Assembly (NCBI GenBank): GCA_002964805.2 | Contig: PUDQ02000001.1 | Coordinates: 6,100,001 to 6,164,000 of the forward strand | DNA length: 64,000 nucleotides | From: Trametes villosa | Taxonomy: Eukaryota; Basidiomycota; Agaricomycetes; Polyporales; Polyporaceae | Reading direction: 5' to 3' | In this document: one piece after another, positions 1 to 12,157 of the stretch | Numbering within the stretch: the first letter of the stretch is position 1 | How the letters are laid out: every line of letters begins with the position of its first letter | Notes under the pieces: generated by a model | Told to the model about the DNA's origin: nothing | What the model saw: only the letters and a program-made list of their open reading frames with translations | Databases searched by the model: none | Translations under genes and position numbers: made by a program

Positions 1-3000
1 TCCTGTATGAGCCGTCGAGTCGTCAGCACCTGGACCCAGGACCCTGCGAACGGATACGCACATGTTGCCGTTGCGGGCGTACGACCAGTGTCCGTGGACG
101 AGCAAGAGCCGCTTCAGGAACCGGAACTACAGAGATAGGTCAGCATCCGGCGCCGCTTCCACGGCCATGGAAACGCACCTGGGCAATCGCGTAGTCCGAC
201 GAGTTGACGGCCTGCAGACCCTCCTCGCCGGAGATGCCGACGCCGACGTCCGCGGCCTGGATCATGCTGACGTCGTTCGCGCCGTCGCCGATGGCGAGCG
301 TCATCGCACCGACGCCGTCCTTGACCAGCTTCACGACGAGCGCCTTCTGCAGCGGCGAGACACGGCAGCAGATGACGCCCTCGCACAGCATCGCGAGCTT
401 GAGCAGCAGATGCTTGTGCTTGTCGTCCGACAACGCCTGCATACCGCTCGTCAGTCTCACAGTTCTAATCATGAAAGCGACCATTACGCACGAATGTGAG
501 AGCAGCGCCGTCAATGACGAGCACGAAGCCGCCTGGCCGGTCCCCGTTGTCGTGCCCCACGAGCGAGGAGACGCCGCTGTTGAAGCGCTGCAGCGGGTAG
601 CCCCTCGTCGACGGCGAGACAACGGTGTCATCTGCCTTGACCGCATCATCCTCGAGGATTCCGCTCTCCGGGAAGAACTGCTCGGCGGCGTTCAGCATCT
701 GCAAATAGACCGGGGTCGCGCCTTCGCCGCCGCCGCGGATGATGACAATGTTGTCTTCCCGCCCGATGAGGTTCGTGCTGTGGCCAATCGCTGCACAGAC
801 GTCTCATAAGTATCCCATGATCGCAAGTTCCGCAGACAAACGTGCGAGTACGCACCGATAGCGGTCTCGAGCTTGTCACCCGTCAGAACCCAAACCTTGA
901 TACCGGCTTCCTTGAGGTCCGCAATCGCCTCCGGGACACCGTCCTGCAGACGGTCCTCGATGGCGGTCGCGCCGAGGAGGGAGAGGCCGTGTTCGATCTC
1001 GTCCGAGACCGCCTCGATCTTCTCCTCGCGTTCCTCGAGCGAGACGGTCGCGTGGTGATAGCGCTCCGCCCAGGCCTCGTATTCCACTTCGGGTAGAGCC
1101 TTGTACGCCAGAGTGAGCGTCCGCAGGCCTTCGCTCGCGAACTCCATGAGGTGGTCCTCGGTCTCGCGCACGGCAGCTTCCTGTCCAGGGGCCAGGCGCT
1201 CCATGATCACGTTGTCCGCGCCCTTGCTCAGCAGGTAGAGCTTCCCGTCCTCTTCGCCGTCCGCGCCGAGCTTGCGGAGGATGACGCTCATGCGCTTGCG
1301 CGCGCTCGTGAAGTCGAGGATGTTCAGCAGCTCGTACCGCTCGTACTTGCCACCGCGCGCGAAAGGCGTCTGCAGCGTGAGCACCTCGCGGTCGCGTCCA
1401 CGGAACACGAAGCCAACGTCGGCCGCGGCTTGTACAAGCGCGGCCTCGTCTGGGCTCTGTGCCTTGTACTGAATCGCGCCAGTGTCGGGGTCCACGGAGA
1501 CAAGCGCGGTATGGCAGAGAGCAAGTACTGTCCAGAAGCCGTTAAGCAGCTGCCCGTGGCGGTCCTGAGGAGAGCCAGAAACAGCTTCTCGCGCAGCGGC
1601 GATGTCGTCTGCCAGGTGGCTGTCGGCGAAATGCGCAAGTACGTGCTCGGCCTTCTTCACACCTGGGGCGGTGAGCGGGTCGGGGATGTCGGTAGACGAT
1701 GAAGCGTAAGACCGCTTGGGTGATGGTTCAGTGACCGGCAACACCTCGCGAACGTCCGCCTTCGAGTCCGTGGAACGCTCGTCGGCCTCGGGGATGGCTC
1801 CTATACCCGTGACATCCCTCGGGACCTCGTCGCCCTTGTACACACGCCCGCCAATGGTGCACTCGCGGAACACCATCGCGTTCTGCGTGAGCGTGCCGGT
1901 CTTGTCCGAGAAGATGTACTCGATCTGGCCGAGGTCGTCCGAGAGGTTCCAGCTGCGCGCGAGCGTCGCCTGGCCCGTCTTCTCGTACACGATCTCCTTG
2001 TCGAAGTAGATGAAGAGCGCCTGGCATGTCCGCACGCCCTCGATCGAGATGTACAGCGAAATGGGGATGATGTTCTGGAAGGTAATGAGCGCGTAGACGA
2101 AAGTGATGAGCCCGTTAATTTGCGGATTGTCGTCGCCCTGCGTGTCGCCGTAGAGCCAAGGCGCGTTAAGCGGGAAGTAGTGCTGCTCGAGCACAGCATC
2201 GACAATACCACATGCCGTCGCCATAGCCGCCAACAGCAGCAGGTTGATGAATCTGCCAAACGGTCAGCCGCGCGCTGTTTCGACACTGCTGATGACGTAC
2301 ACTTGGGGATTCATCTGTCGTTCGACCCGGCTCCGCTTGCTGGGCGTCGCGCCAGAGTTCAGCACGATCTTCGTGTCCGCACCGGTGTACATGACCACAC
2401 CGATGACCCAGGCGGTGTTGCGCAGGACGGTGCCTCGGAGCAGGACCATATTCGAGTCCACCGCAGTCTTCTTCCCATCAGGCGTGATGACCGCGGCGTT
2501 GAGCTTGTACAGGTTCGTGTCTGGGCGGTCGCAGTCGATGTGGAACCCGTGCTCCTTGGCTGCGCATGCGCGCGCGGAATGGAGATGGGTGAGCGCGGGG
2601 CAGGCACTGCGGCTCTTGAGATTCGTCTCGCCGTCGAGGTTCTTGGTCTCCACGTAGGCCACGTTCTCCTCCTCGGAGGTAGCACATATAAGGATGTCCG
2701 CGGGGAGCGGCTCGTCGTCCATGATCTTGACGATGTCGCCGACCCGGAGGTCTTCCCAGATGGTCATCTTCCAGTGAGGCTTCCGAGACGCACCGTGGTG
2801 GTGGAACAGGCCGCCTACCTCCTCTATGGGCTCGCCATCGTCGTGCTCGAGGCCAAACTCCTGCGTGTTCGCCGTGGGGAACTGTGTCAGAGGCCCGCCG
2901 TCCGTGTGAATGCCCTCAGGAGGAGCGCCGTGCTGGAGGTTCTCGACGTCGCCCTCCGTGCGCTTCCCCTTGCTAGAGCGCTTGAAGACGGGCACAATAG

Positions 3001-3496
3001 CGCGAACGAATGTCTTGGACTTGCCCGCCATGGGGTTTTCGTTCTGGAAGTCGCCACCCCGAAGGATGCGCACCTGAGCATAGTTGATAGCACGATCGGA
3101 CTGGTGACGCTTGATGTCCTCGTAGCCATCCTTTAGCATGGTAATCGCAAGGACGATGATGAGCGGGAGGATGACGAGACCGGGGGAGACGGTGGAGAAG
3201 ATGGAGAAGAACTGAAGGATGGCGATAGCGAGGAAGAAGACATTAGCTACGCGGCGGAACTGCTCCAGGAGGTTGCGGGGGACGAAGGTGATGATGGTGT
3301 ACTTGGAGGTGATGACCTGGTTCGAGGCAAAGACATGCTCCTTCTTGATGCGGTGCTTGTGGTCGTAAAACTCGTCTGGGAGGGGTTCGTTGACGAAGAC
3401 GGTGCGGGGCGGGCCCGGCTCTCTGCGCTTCGCGAAGAGGGACTCGACATTGAAGTCGACGAGCTTCTGGTACCACACCGATAGTTTGGACGGCAT
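1..3496 (-). CDS. P4-type ATPase (phospholipid flippase), 3' end outside window
   Basis: Flips aminophospholipids across plasma-membrane or endosomal bilayers (family knowledge). Exons: 3496-2301, 2252-856, 790-492, 436-179, 126-62 and a last exon reaching base 1; phases fit throughout, giving about 1071 visible residues. Seen in order: N-terminal flippase region, paired hydrophobic helices ([30 protein letters not shown]), the actuator DGET motif, the P4-specific PISLYISIE in helix M4, the phosphorylation site DKTGTLT (Asp about 515), TGDK, and the hinge [21 protein letters not shown] in slightly shortened form. The C-terminal membrane helices and tail are missing because the window ends. 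Start chosen at MPSKLSVW; an upstream open extension has only a GTG. Closest in character to fungal Dnf1/Dnf2 or Cryptococcus Apt1; the subclass is inference. Confidence 0.93.
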
Positions 3497-5706
3497 TGCC
3501 GCAAAGGTGGCCGGAGCTCTTGCCGACGCGCGAGCCGCAAGCGAGGGATGAGGAGGAGGTGGAGGAGGGAGGAGGAGAGGGGACACGGCGGCCCAGACGG
3601 CTGCGAAAGGCAGAGGATAAACTCAGAGGGCTGACAGGCGCGCTCTAAGCCGCGCTGTGTCATCATCCCCCGCCGTCCGATTCCTACCGGCCGCTGCCCG
3701 CGTAGCTCACCAATCCCGCTCCTCCGTCCACGACCGCCATCTGCCCAGGCTGCTGCCCCCAATCACGACTCAGATCACCCCCCGCGCCGGCCTGCAACGC
3801 GCCCCCGGCCCCGTCGATGAGTCTGCCCCGCCACCAAACCATTGCCCGAGCGTCATCGGCCTTCCGTTTACGTACCCGCAAGCGCCGGCGCATCCTCCAT
3901 GTGGCCATTTCCGAGTTGCCGCCGGTTTCATCCTCCGTCGCGCGTTCCCTCCGAAGATACGAGACACGGTGCAGAGTGCAGCGGGGTGAGAGCAGGCATC
4001 GTCGTCGTTGGGGGGCAAGTTGACGTGGCCTCGGCTAGACTGGCTTGCAGACCTTGTCTACGCAGCGCAGCCGAAGTGGTGCCTTGAATATTCAAACCCA
4101 ACGAGATCATGATCACCGTCGTTCGATGTCGCTTTTTGGCAGCCCCCGACGCTCGAGCCTCGACTGCTCAACGTTCGTCGACGTCTAGCACCAGCAGCGG
4201 GGCGAAAATGCCTCGTTGGGCTATGGATTTGCGGTGGCAATCCCGTACGAATGCGGGGTTGCTTCTTTTAAATGGACTCCCCACACTAGCACAGATTCTA
4301 CGAAGGCAAGAAGCACTCAATAAGCCATTCCCACTGCTTGATTGAAGGTGAGTATGCGTTTATTGCTTTGTATTGCTGGGTCGCGCTGTGGTGCCGTTTC
4401 GTATCGAAGATGCCCCGCCCGATGCTCGATCGGTTCAATCCCGAAACTCACGGAGATCCCTGTGCATCCGGTGCGGGCCTCGGAAGCAGGCCGCGCGGGT
4501 GTGCAGGACCCCGGAGAATCCTCAGGCATCCCACATCCGCAGTTCGGACCAAAACGCTACCTACTCGAAAGGTATGCCTCACACGGGACGGACCAAAAGG
4601 GGTCCTTGGAACCCAAAAAGCCGTCGCGGTTGGCCGGACCAAAGGGGGGTAGAAACAGTGAGGTCGTACGCCATGCCGGACCACAATGGCACTGTGGGCT
4701 GGGGTGGGCTTGTTGCGCAGTATGGTTATGACCAAAAAGCCCACTCATACCCTAACCGTATTGCGGTCGCGAGCCTCAGGACAATGAGAGCGCGAACTCG
4801 GGCGAAGAAACGCGATTTCAGGATGCGGCTAAGAAACCAAAACCGGGAAATTTTGGTAGGCCTTCGCCATTCACGGACCAAAACGCCCCCTCCGAGGGTG
4901 TCATATCCGCAGTACGGACCAAAAAGGCCCTCGAAGACCGAAAAATGGCCCGAACCAAACCGCCAGATTTTTGGGCCTCCTGGATGTGGCATCTGGTAGC
5001 ATTATCCGGGGTCCTGGGTGTGCTTCCTCTTGGTTTTCAACGACTTGATCACAATACCGCGAAGCTACGTACGTACGCAATGACCCGTCATGTATGTATT
5101 AAAGCTCTACATTCGAACTAAAGGCTCGACTGTATATCATACTGGCAGCACAGTGTTAGTTTGCGAGTGAGATATGTACCGGCAGTAATACCAGTAGGCC
5201 GGCGCTGAATCGACTCGCCCTTGCCCCCACTCCGTCAGACCGGCTATACAACCACCCTCCCCTCATAAGTACATACGTTACCTCGCAAGCCGATGGAGGT
5301 TTTGCGAGCGTGATTCACCGCCACAAAGGTCAGAGATAGAGCAGATCTGGAGATCCTCGCGAAGCATGTGACTGTAATTGGCAACTTATGTCAGCAGACA
5401 ATGTGCCTGGGGTCGGCGCCGGGGAGGGCGGTTGCGGGACGGAGAGGAGTCGACAACGCCGGCGAGCGCGCAACGCTCATCATTTTCTCTCTTCATCGCC
5501 GACCCCGTCGAGCTCGACCGGTTCTCCTTTTCACCACCAAACACCCCTGCATTCGCGAACTGCGGCCTGGCGACAGCCCCGAACCCCGTCACTCCTTATC
5601 ACCACGGTCCTTGGCCCGGCCGACTCGAGAAATCGCTCGAGCGCGCTCCCCCCGCACCCGGCTTCGCTCGCACCGCCCGCCGGAACAGACAAACACAACC
5701 TGACAG
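3497..5706. other. gene-free stretch between divergent genes
   Basis: It lies between the flippase start on the minus strand and a plus-strand gene, so it should carry both promoters. No coding frame looks real: the open frames overlap on both strands and resemble no family. The part at about 4530-4990 holds the GGACCAAAA repeat listed separately. The remainder shows nothing I can name. Confidence 0.5.
4534..4990. repeat. diverged repeat built on GGACCAAAA
   Basis: GGACCAAA(A/G) or a one-base variant recurs at about 4546, 4590, 4636, 4678 (GGACCACAA), 4730 (TGACCAAAA), 4875 and 4916. A longer near-identical unit, ATCCGCAGT(T/A)CGGACCAAAA, is present at about 4534 and 4905. Spacing is irregular, so this is not a simple tandem array. 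It could be the remnant of a transposable element or a set of binding sites; neither is shown by the sequence. Confidence 0.55.
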
Positions 5707-6783
5707 ATGGCGGAGACGCAGACGCAGACGGCGACGATGCTCGCCCTGCCGCGCCCGCACGCTTCTGCTTCGGACGACTCGTTCGCCGCGCTCATGAACG
5801 CCGTCCTCGACTCTGCGCGCTCCTCTGGCTCGCTCGAGTCCAGCGGCAGCGGCAGCCACACCACGCCCTCGACCGCCAGCGACGGCACGGCTGCCAGCGT
5901 CCCCTCGCTTGACGCGACCGCCAGCTCCAGCTCCCGCTCGAGCACCACGGACGTCAGCACGACGCCCAGCCCGTGCCCGAGCATCCTGCGCTCGTCCTCG
6001 AACCTCACCCTCCCCTCGCGCACGGGCTCGCCGAACATCTCCTTCGCGCCCCTCCCGCAGATCGCCCCCCGCAAGCGCAACTCCCCACATCCCTTGGGGG
6101 TAGCCGCGCGCTCGCGCCTCCTCCGGCATCGGCGCATGCTCCGCGAACACGGGCTGAACCCCGATGATGTGCCGTACCCGTACGGGCCGGGCAGCGGCGT
6201 CATGAGCGACCCCTCCGACAATTCGCAGTGGGGCGAGGAGATCCGGGAGGCCGAGGCGGGTGTCGACGCCCACGAGGATGCGAAGGCGGCGCGAGGGCAC
6301 CCACGCACGCGGGCGATGAGCGATCCGTCGGAGGGGGATGCGCTCGTCTCTCTGGGGCGGCTGATGAAGGGCGCGGGGAAGACGCTGTGGAGGAGCATCT
6401 CGATGAAGGACGTGCGAGGGAAGGACGTAGCGAAGAGCGGCCTGCCTCCGCCCCTCCCGGATGTCCCATCACAGCCTCCAGTAGAGGAGGCAGAGGAGAC
6501 GGAGAAGCCGCCACGGAAGACGGAGGTGCACCTCTTCGAAGACGACGGCGCGCGTCCACCCGCGGCGGAGGGCGGCGTGTGGGAGGAGGAGGTCGAAGAG
6601 GAGTCGTGGAAGAAGTTGCTCAGCAAACCACCTGCATCTCCCGACTCGGCGCAAAGCGACACGACCACAACCCAGACTCCTCCAAGCGACAAGACCACGA
6701 CTCCGCGTACGTCCGTGGAGCGCATCCGTGCGCCCAAAAAGCGCGTCAGCACAGTCGAGATCTTCGCCACCCACATCCGATAG
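5707..6783 (+). CDS. unknown Ser/Thr/Pro-rich protein, 358 aa
   Basis: A single uninterrupted frame, unusual here because neighbours are full of introns. Not recognised. Residues about 20-110 are very rich in Ser and Thr with short acidic gaps. A basic stretch follows (RKRNSPHPLGVAARSRLLRHRRM, shortened to RKRNSPHP...RHRRM), then a Lys/Trp patch (GRLMKGAGKTLWRSISMKD) and an acidic Trp-containing segment (VWEEEVEEESWKKLL). There are no membrane helices and no signal peptide. The composition suggests a disordered regulatory or scaffold protein with phosphorylation sites (RTRAMSDPS, SRTGSPN); that is inference. The ATG follows CACAACCTGACAG. Antisense frames over the same DNA look like codon-bias shadows. 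Confidence 0.75.
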   Translation: MAETQTQTATMLALPRPHASASDDSFAALMNAVLDSARSSGSLESSGSGSHTTPSTASDGTAASVPSLDATASSSSRSSTTDVSTTPSPCPSILRSSSNLTLPSRTGSPNISFAPLPQIAPRKRNSPHPLGVAARSRLLRHRRMLREHGLNPDDVPYPYGPGSGVMSDPSDNSQWGEEIREAEAGVDAHEDAKAARGHPRTRAMSDPSEGDALVSLGRLMKGAGKTLWRSISMKDVRGKDVAKSGLPPPLPDVPSQPPVEEAEETEKPPRKTEVHLFEDDGARPPAAEGGVWEEEVEEESWKKLLSKPPASPDSAQSDTTTTQTPPSDKTTTPRTSVERIRAPKKRVSTVEIFATHIR

Positions 6784-7473
6784 CACCCCCTCTCCTTGTC
6801 TACACGTTGTGCCCACAGCGGTCACCCACACCCCCACCCCATCGTCCGCGTAGGCGGACACACCACACACGCGCGCCACGCGCACATCCAGCACACGACC
6901 TTCACGGCCTCACGCTTTATGAAGGACAGGGATCCACAGGCCAATACATTGGTACACAGCGCGGCGGGTGCCGTGCTCCGACTTTCCGTTGCAGGGGTTC
7001 TAGAGGCGAGGAGATCAGCCGTTCGCCACCAGCTGGTCTTGCTAGCATACCACAGTGTAGTAATTTCGTGACAATACCCTTCGTTCGCACGTCCACTCGC
7101 TATCAGATACTGTTTCGTTGATGCTCCGCAGGCGCTGCGCGTTCGCAGAAGACTAAGCAGATCGACAGGATGCGCGGACAGGCGCGGACAGGTGAGTCGT
7201 AGAAAAATCGTGCTGCTCGTACACATGCCCAAGATACAGGAACCGTTTGGTATGCTGCTCCTGTCTTTTCCCGAATCCTGACCATACTCAGAAACGTGCA
7301 GTGACGCGCCCGAGCTGCAGCAAACGTAGCCTTTCGTACTCTGCCATCCTTCGGTAAGTATTTGCACTACGTGCCTATGCAGATGACCACACACCTATTA
7401 GCTTTGCCCGCAACGGTGCGCTGTGCGTGTGCCTTCAATATGTGGAAAAACAGCATACGAAGTAAGCAGGCAC
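6784..7473. other. intergenic, nothing recognised
   Basis: Separates the convergent 5707 gene and the small minus-strand gene. It contains a short tandem duplication, GCGCGGACAG twice, at about 7171-7190. I see no further gene. Confidence 0.4.
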
Positions 7474-7931
7474 TTACGCCTCGTCATCCGGGAAATCCTC
7501 CAGGATCTCGCGGAGCTCCGCGACATGGTCCGGCTGCATTCCATCGCGGTTGATCTCGCGCAGCAGCCGGTCAAGTCGTTGTCGAGCCAACCTGGAGAGC
7601 AAAGTACTGTGAGACGACGCCCCCGAGCACGGAAAGCTAGGAGACGCGACGTACGGCCCGTTTTTGTACTTCTCCATGCGCTCCTCCGCGGCTTCGTACA
7701 TACGCACAGCATCCCGAAGCTGCTTGCGTTCTTTGAGAAGGATCGACACGAGCGTCATCTGCCGCCCCGGTCAGTCGTGCCTGAGCGTGCGCGAGCGTGC
7801 GACAATCGACAACTCACGTTGTCCCGCGACCAGTTCCACGTCCACGCCTCCTCGGGCTCCTGCGCCTGCTCTTGCTGCTGGTCGGCGCGCGGCGACGGCT
7901 GCTGCGAGGGCCCTGCTTCCGACGTCGACAT
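7474..7931 (-). CDS. small charged coiled-coil-like protein, 111 aa
   Basis: Three exons (7931-7818, 7758-7655, 7591-7474) with donors GTGAGT and GTACGT join into one frame of 111 codons. The N-terminal 30 residues are Gln/Glu-rich. After WNWSRDN comes a charged helical stretch (LLKERKQLRDAVRMYEAAEER), then RQRLDRLLREINRDG and the acidic end LEDFPDDEA. I do not recognise the family. Length and helical character would suit a small subunit of a larger complex, but nothing specific supports that. The stop TAA sits inside GCGTAAGT, which also reads as a splice donor, so a further 3' exon cannot be excluded. Confidence 0.6.
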
Positions 7932-10368
7932 CCTGCAGGCTGAGCTGGCTCGTTCGAGGTGCGGCGCGCGGTGCGTGGGGCGACTCAGGCTGCTCGCGGC
8001 CAGCTCATTTAGCTGCTCGCATGCGGGGGTACTGCGGCCTGTGGGAACGGATCTCTGCTCGCGGGGGCGGTGCAATACAGTACGTTCGAACGTCCGGGCC
8101 GATAACGATCGGCTTCGTTCCGTCGCAGTTTACTATCATTTAGGGGGTTCTGCTATGTAACCAGAAATCTTGCAGAACTACCATACCTCGCTCTACACGA
8201 ATCCCCTGGCCTTCATACTTTGGGGGCGTGTTGACACACTTATTTTATGATCTTCTGCCGAGTTTCGCGACCTCAGTCGAACATCTCATGTTATAAAGGA
8301 GCAAACCATCCTCGTACACCCATCAAAACCCCGGCGCTTACACAAAGCTCGCAGATCTCCCCGGCGACGAGTCGAGTAGACATGTACAAATCTCACAGGG
8401 ACGTTTGAGAGGCATGTAATACCTTGCTTGTTCACCCCGATTGCGGTCTGGATGCGGTCTGGAGGATGGGCAGGGGTTTTGCAAGTCATAGCAGAACTGC
8501 CTCGGCTGTATAGAAATCAGTGGCTGAAAAATCGGCATATCTACTGTCCTCGCAATACTGACTTTGAGAGCACAGAAATTGGCTCAGACGTGTATCTAGT
8601 AATCCCCCAGCTTGCCTTAAAATCCGAGGGCAGTTTACTCATTGAGGGGCGAGATATCGCAGGCGTTTCAAAATCCGTTGCAGAAGTCCCTAAATGATAG
8701 TAGCTGCGCTGTCTCCGACCACCCCGACTCGCTGCCAGACGCTCGTCTCGCCGGTCCTTCGCCGCACACCGTCAATGGTCGAAGCAGAAGTCCCTCTAGT
8801 ACGTACAGCTCCTTTCGAGTGCTGGAAGCAGGATGTACTTACGGGTCAACTTGGACGAGGTTCTGCGCTAGGCCGCCGTGTACCAGTGCGGCATCAGAGA
8901 CGCACGGCTCGTCTTGCCCGCAAATGACGCGTCTTGGAGACATCGCCCATAACGTTTGAGGTGCGCGGTGTGATGTGCTTCTCCGTCGATAGGGTCTTGC
9001 TCTCGTCATGATGGCCCTTCAGCTTCAGTGCTTGGAGCTAACCGCGGCTGTGTTTTTGCACAGAACACTGGCACCGCGTCCGCAGGAACTGCGTATGGAG
9101 ATCTCGCAGTGGCAGGATGAAGCCCGGCGGACATACCTGCGCAGTCGCGGTCCAACGCGCCACAACGCTTGGCTGCCGGCGAGCATCAATCGCGGCCGCG
9201 TAGTATCTCGACTTGTATTTCGCGTATCATCGCCTTGTGGACTGCAGAAGAGCTGCAAATAGCGTCGGCGGCCGCCATGTGCACCGCGGGCCAGCTCAAC
9301 GTGTATGAATCTCAGTCAGCGATCCCGGAATCCGGAGATACACCGCAAGTGCACTATAGTGGCGTCTGCGTACAGGTGCAGTGTTTTCGAGCGGTCGGAG
9401 TACTGTTGAATTGATCGTTAGCTGTTTGACCAGGTCTTGGCTCGCTGCTAACTACATCCTCCGCCGAAAAAATGCATCAGGTGACACTCTACTCTCGGGA
9501 AAACTACCCGTCGAAGTGCGCGTGGATGCCACCTCGCAGACTATCCAGGTACGTCAAGACGCACGACCGCACGCTGTGTAACGCGCGCGAGTCTCCATAG
9601 ACGTCAAGCTGCCAATCCGACGATTCGAGGACGTCACCGGGAAAAGGGCCGACTACCGTTAAATCTGGTCGAGAACTCCCTCGCTTCGCCGGGACATCTT
9701 GCATGGCTGGCCGCTGCGGAACGCCGTTGCGGAGAAGGGGTCTCGGAGCCAGGCTCCTCCCACCATGTGCACGCCCTTCGAGCCGAGCGGCGGCGTACGT
9801 CCTCGGCTTGTAAGGGCGATACTTGCCGCGGATAAATTTTGGAGTTCTCACCTGAGGTAAGTTGCGGTGAGTCATCCTCGTTCCTAGCCCTCGAGCCCAA
9901 TAGATTCCCTTGTGACCGCGTGGTATAGGGACGCCGTAGGAAGCGACGAGAACCGCAGGCCTGGCGGCCGTTGGATATGCCCCCTGGCTTTGGAGTACTC
10001 GGCGCACTACTCATGTGCCTGCCTACATACGAATGGCATTGTCTGGGCGTGTTCTCCGCGAGAGAGAAGGGTGCTGCGGCCGTGCGGCCTTATGGCCAAC
10101 CATATGGGCTCTAGGGGGAGATCGATTGGACGAACCTGCATAGAGACAACTTTGACCTATCTAGCAGACTCTGAAGATGTTTTCGCCGTCGCTCTCCCGC
10201 TGCGCGCGGGTTGTGGCACTCCGGGGGCAGGTTTTGTGGTCAAACGGACAGTCGCGAGGCCCCCAACATATCCTTCTCCTACTGGGCGGCCCGCCACGCT
10301 GCTCCGTAGAACCTTGGCAATGGTAGCAGCAGACGGCGGTGGCTTGGATGTAGGGCCCACTCACCGAG
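7932..10368. other. long stretch without a convincing gene
   Basis: About 2.4 kb at the left side of the kinase block. Open frames are short and unlike known proteins. A frame ending at about 9414 contains VCVQVQC, which resembles the QCVQVQC segment of the small gene fragment at 13022-13129, so a decayed copy of that neighbour gene may lie near 9.0-9.4 kb (weak). A small direct repeat TGCGGTCTGGA occurs twice at about 8442-8464. Confidence 0.35.
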
Positions 10369-10620
10369 GTGGCGGCCGTACCGTTGGGGAGGAGAGAGCT
10401 GGGCGCGGAGACGCCGGTGGTAAACGTGGCTGTGTTGGATAGTTTGCGCTCGTCTGCGTCGATTCCAAGTCCGCAGATGGCGGCGAAGGCTTCCTCATCC
10501 CCATCATGTCCTCGGGACCCAGATATCCACACGGTCCTGGGATGCGAGATATCTGCGGGTTATGGCTGCGGCGACCGCAACAAAGAGCCCTACCACTTCC
10601 TTGCACACCAGACCCTCTAG
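10369..10620 (+). other. gene fragment X, copy A (paralogous to 15085-15450)
   Basis: Not recognised. Bases about 10410-10505 closely match 15236-15330; both are followed by a kinase copy on the same strand. The plus-strand translation shares RSSASI-SPQMA and an upstream E(L/M)G-ETP; the minus-strand translation also stays alike (AICGL-IDADER), so strand and frame are not settled. It marks one end of a duplicated block. Confidence 0.4.
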
Positions 10621-10650
10621 TGCGTTTCACCGAACGACTGCTCGCCACCG

Positions 10651-12157
10651 ATGTCAGACTGCAGAATCGTCTCGGAACCCACTGAACATGGAGACTTTGA
10701 CATCGTCAAGCCGGCGCCCGACGATCCAATATCGCTCGTGAGGGCCTACGCCACAAGGGAGGATACGCTCGCAGCGAGCTCATCAGAGGACGATCTTGGA
10801 ACGGTTCGCGAACAGGTGCGTGAATGACTGACGGCCCATTATCGGTCGCATGCTCATCCTACTATCCTCCAAAGCTGCCGCGAAGTCTTGTTTCGTGGCG
10901 TCTCCCCCAAGTAGTAGAAGGAGGGACCGATGAAAGCGCGAGGGAGAGCGTCTGGAAGCCGCTGTATCCCTTCTTCAAGAAACGCGGTTACACCTTTTGG
11001 AAACACTTCGCCGGTAGCATGCTCTACCCGGACGTGGAGGAAGATGCCAACGACCTTCCCCCGACTATAAGCGGGTTCGCGTACGCTACAAGGCATGGCG
11101 GCCTCGATTCGGATGTTGGCTCGCTCAACCAATTGACCGAGTTTATGTATGCGGTGAGATTCAGGTTTCTATCTGCATGTTCACCCAGAGACGTCTACTC
11201 ACTCCGTGGCAGAACCCGTTATGCAGGGCGGCGCGTACGGCCGATGGCCGAGACGTCGTGGTGCGCGTGCTAGCTGTAGGAAAACGCGGCCAGGAGCACG
11301 TCGACATCCTTCAGGTCATATCCCAGGGACCATATGCATTCTTCGAGGACAACCATGGACTCCCGCTCTTCGAAACTTTCGACTTCGAAGACATCACGTT
11401 CGGCGTCTTCCCCAAGGTCGGGTTCCGCGTCGAGGAGATGTACAACTACTGGGCCCAGAACTCCGTCGGAGACATCGTCGATATCATTCTGCAATGCTTG
11501 GAGGTACGTCGCCGAGTTGTGCCGTGCATTTTCAATTGGTAAACGATCGCCAAGGCACTCGCGTTCATCCACAGCCTTAGCATCGCTCATAGGGTACACT
11601 AAATCCAGTCTTCAACCCTGGGCAATCATCGCTGACGCTTCCGTAGGACGCTTTCAAAGACAACTTCCTTGTACAATGGTATCCCGAGTCGCTCAAGTCG
11701 GGGCATGCCGCACGCAGCAAACCACGGGTCTTCCTCACCGACTTCGAGGTGGCGGTGATGTTCCCACATACCATGCCCTTAGAGGACTGCCTCGTGGTCG
11801 GATACCCAACCGGCGGGTCCTATCCGGACGACATCAAGCAGTATGTGCGGGACGTACCCCCCGAAGTCACGTCCGGCGAGCCATACGACCCATTCAAGCT
11901 CGACGTCTGGCAGTTCGGTACCAGCCTGAGCGACTTCAAGGTGAGCCGTGACCGCCACCGCCTAATCCGGGCGCGTCGTACTTACCGAGACATAGAGCAC
12001 CATCCCGGAGATCGATAGGATCTTGGATGGGATGAGGCTCCCGGACGCGGGAGCGCGCCTGAGCAGCTTCGACGCGCTCGAGTACCTGTCCCGCGCTCTG
12101 GCGGACTTGACTCCCAAGGCCCTGATGATTCCACCGGACACTATACCTCTGTTCTAG
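10651..12157 (+). CDS. atypical protein kinase, copy A (409 aa)
   Basis: Six exons (10651-10815, 10875-11153, 11213-11503, 11555-11593, 11647-11940, 11996-12157) give an in-frame 409-aa protein. Kinase-fold landmarks: residues around 163-168 read VVVRVL, so the usual beta-3 Lys (VAxK) is Arg; HRD with D259 and N264 (HRDAFKDN); DFE instead of DFG (D290); PPE in place of APE; DVWQFG. The catalytic Asp, the loop Asn and the metal-binding Asp are therefore kept, while the ATP-positioning Lys is not. A 13-codon exon ends exactly between HR and D. The N-terminal 55 residues are acidic. Copies B and C share the same intron positions. The second exon acceptor (CCAAAG) is weak but is supported by alignment to B. 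Substrate unknown; an active kinase or a pseudokinase are both possible. Confidence 0.8.

Noticed and set aside
2120..3136. 338-codon plus-strand frame
   Set aside because: Lies antisense to the flippase exons, with no family motif; a shadow of GC-rich codon bias.
4338..4999. Overlapping plus-strand frames up to 208 codons
   Set aside because: They run through the GGACCAAAA repeat; the translated repeats (GPK, DQK) only mirror the DNA repeat.
5589..6776. 395-codon minus-strand frame
   Set aside because: Antisense to the 5707 gene and low in complexity (Ser/Arg/Gly runs). The plus-strand frame has the better start and composition, though neither has homology I can name.
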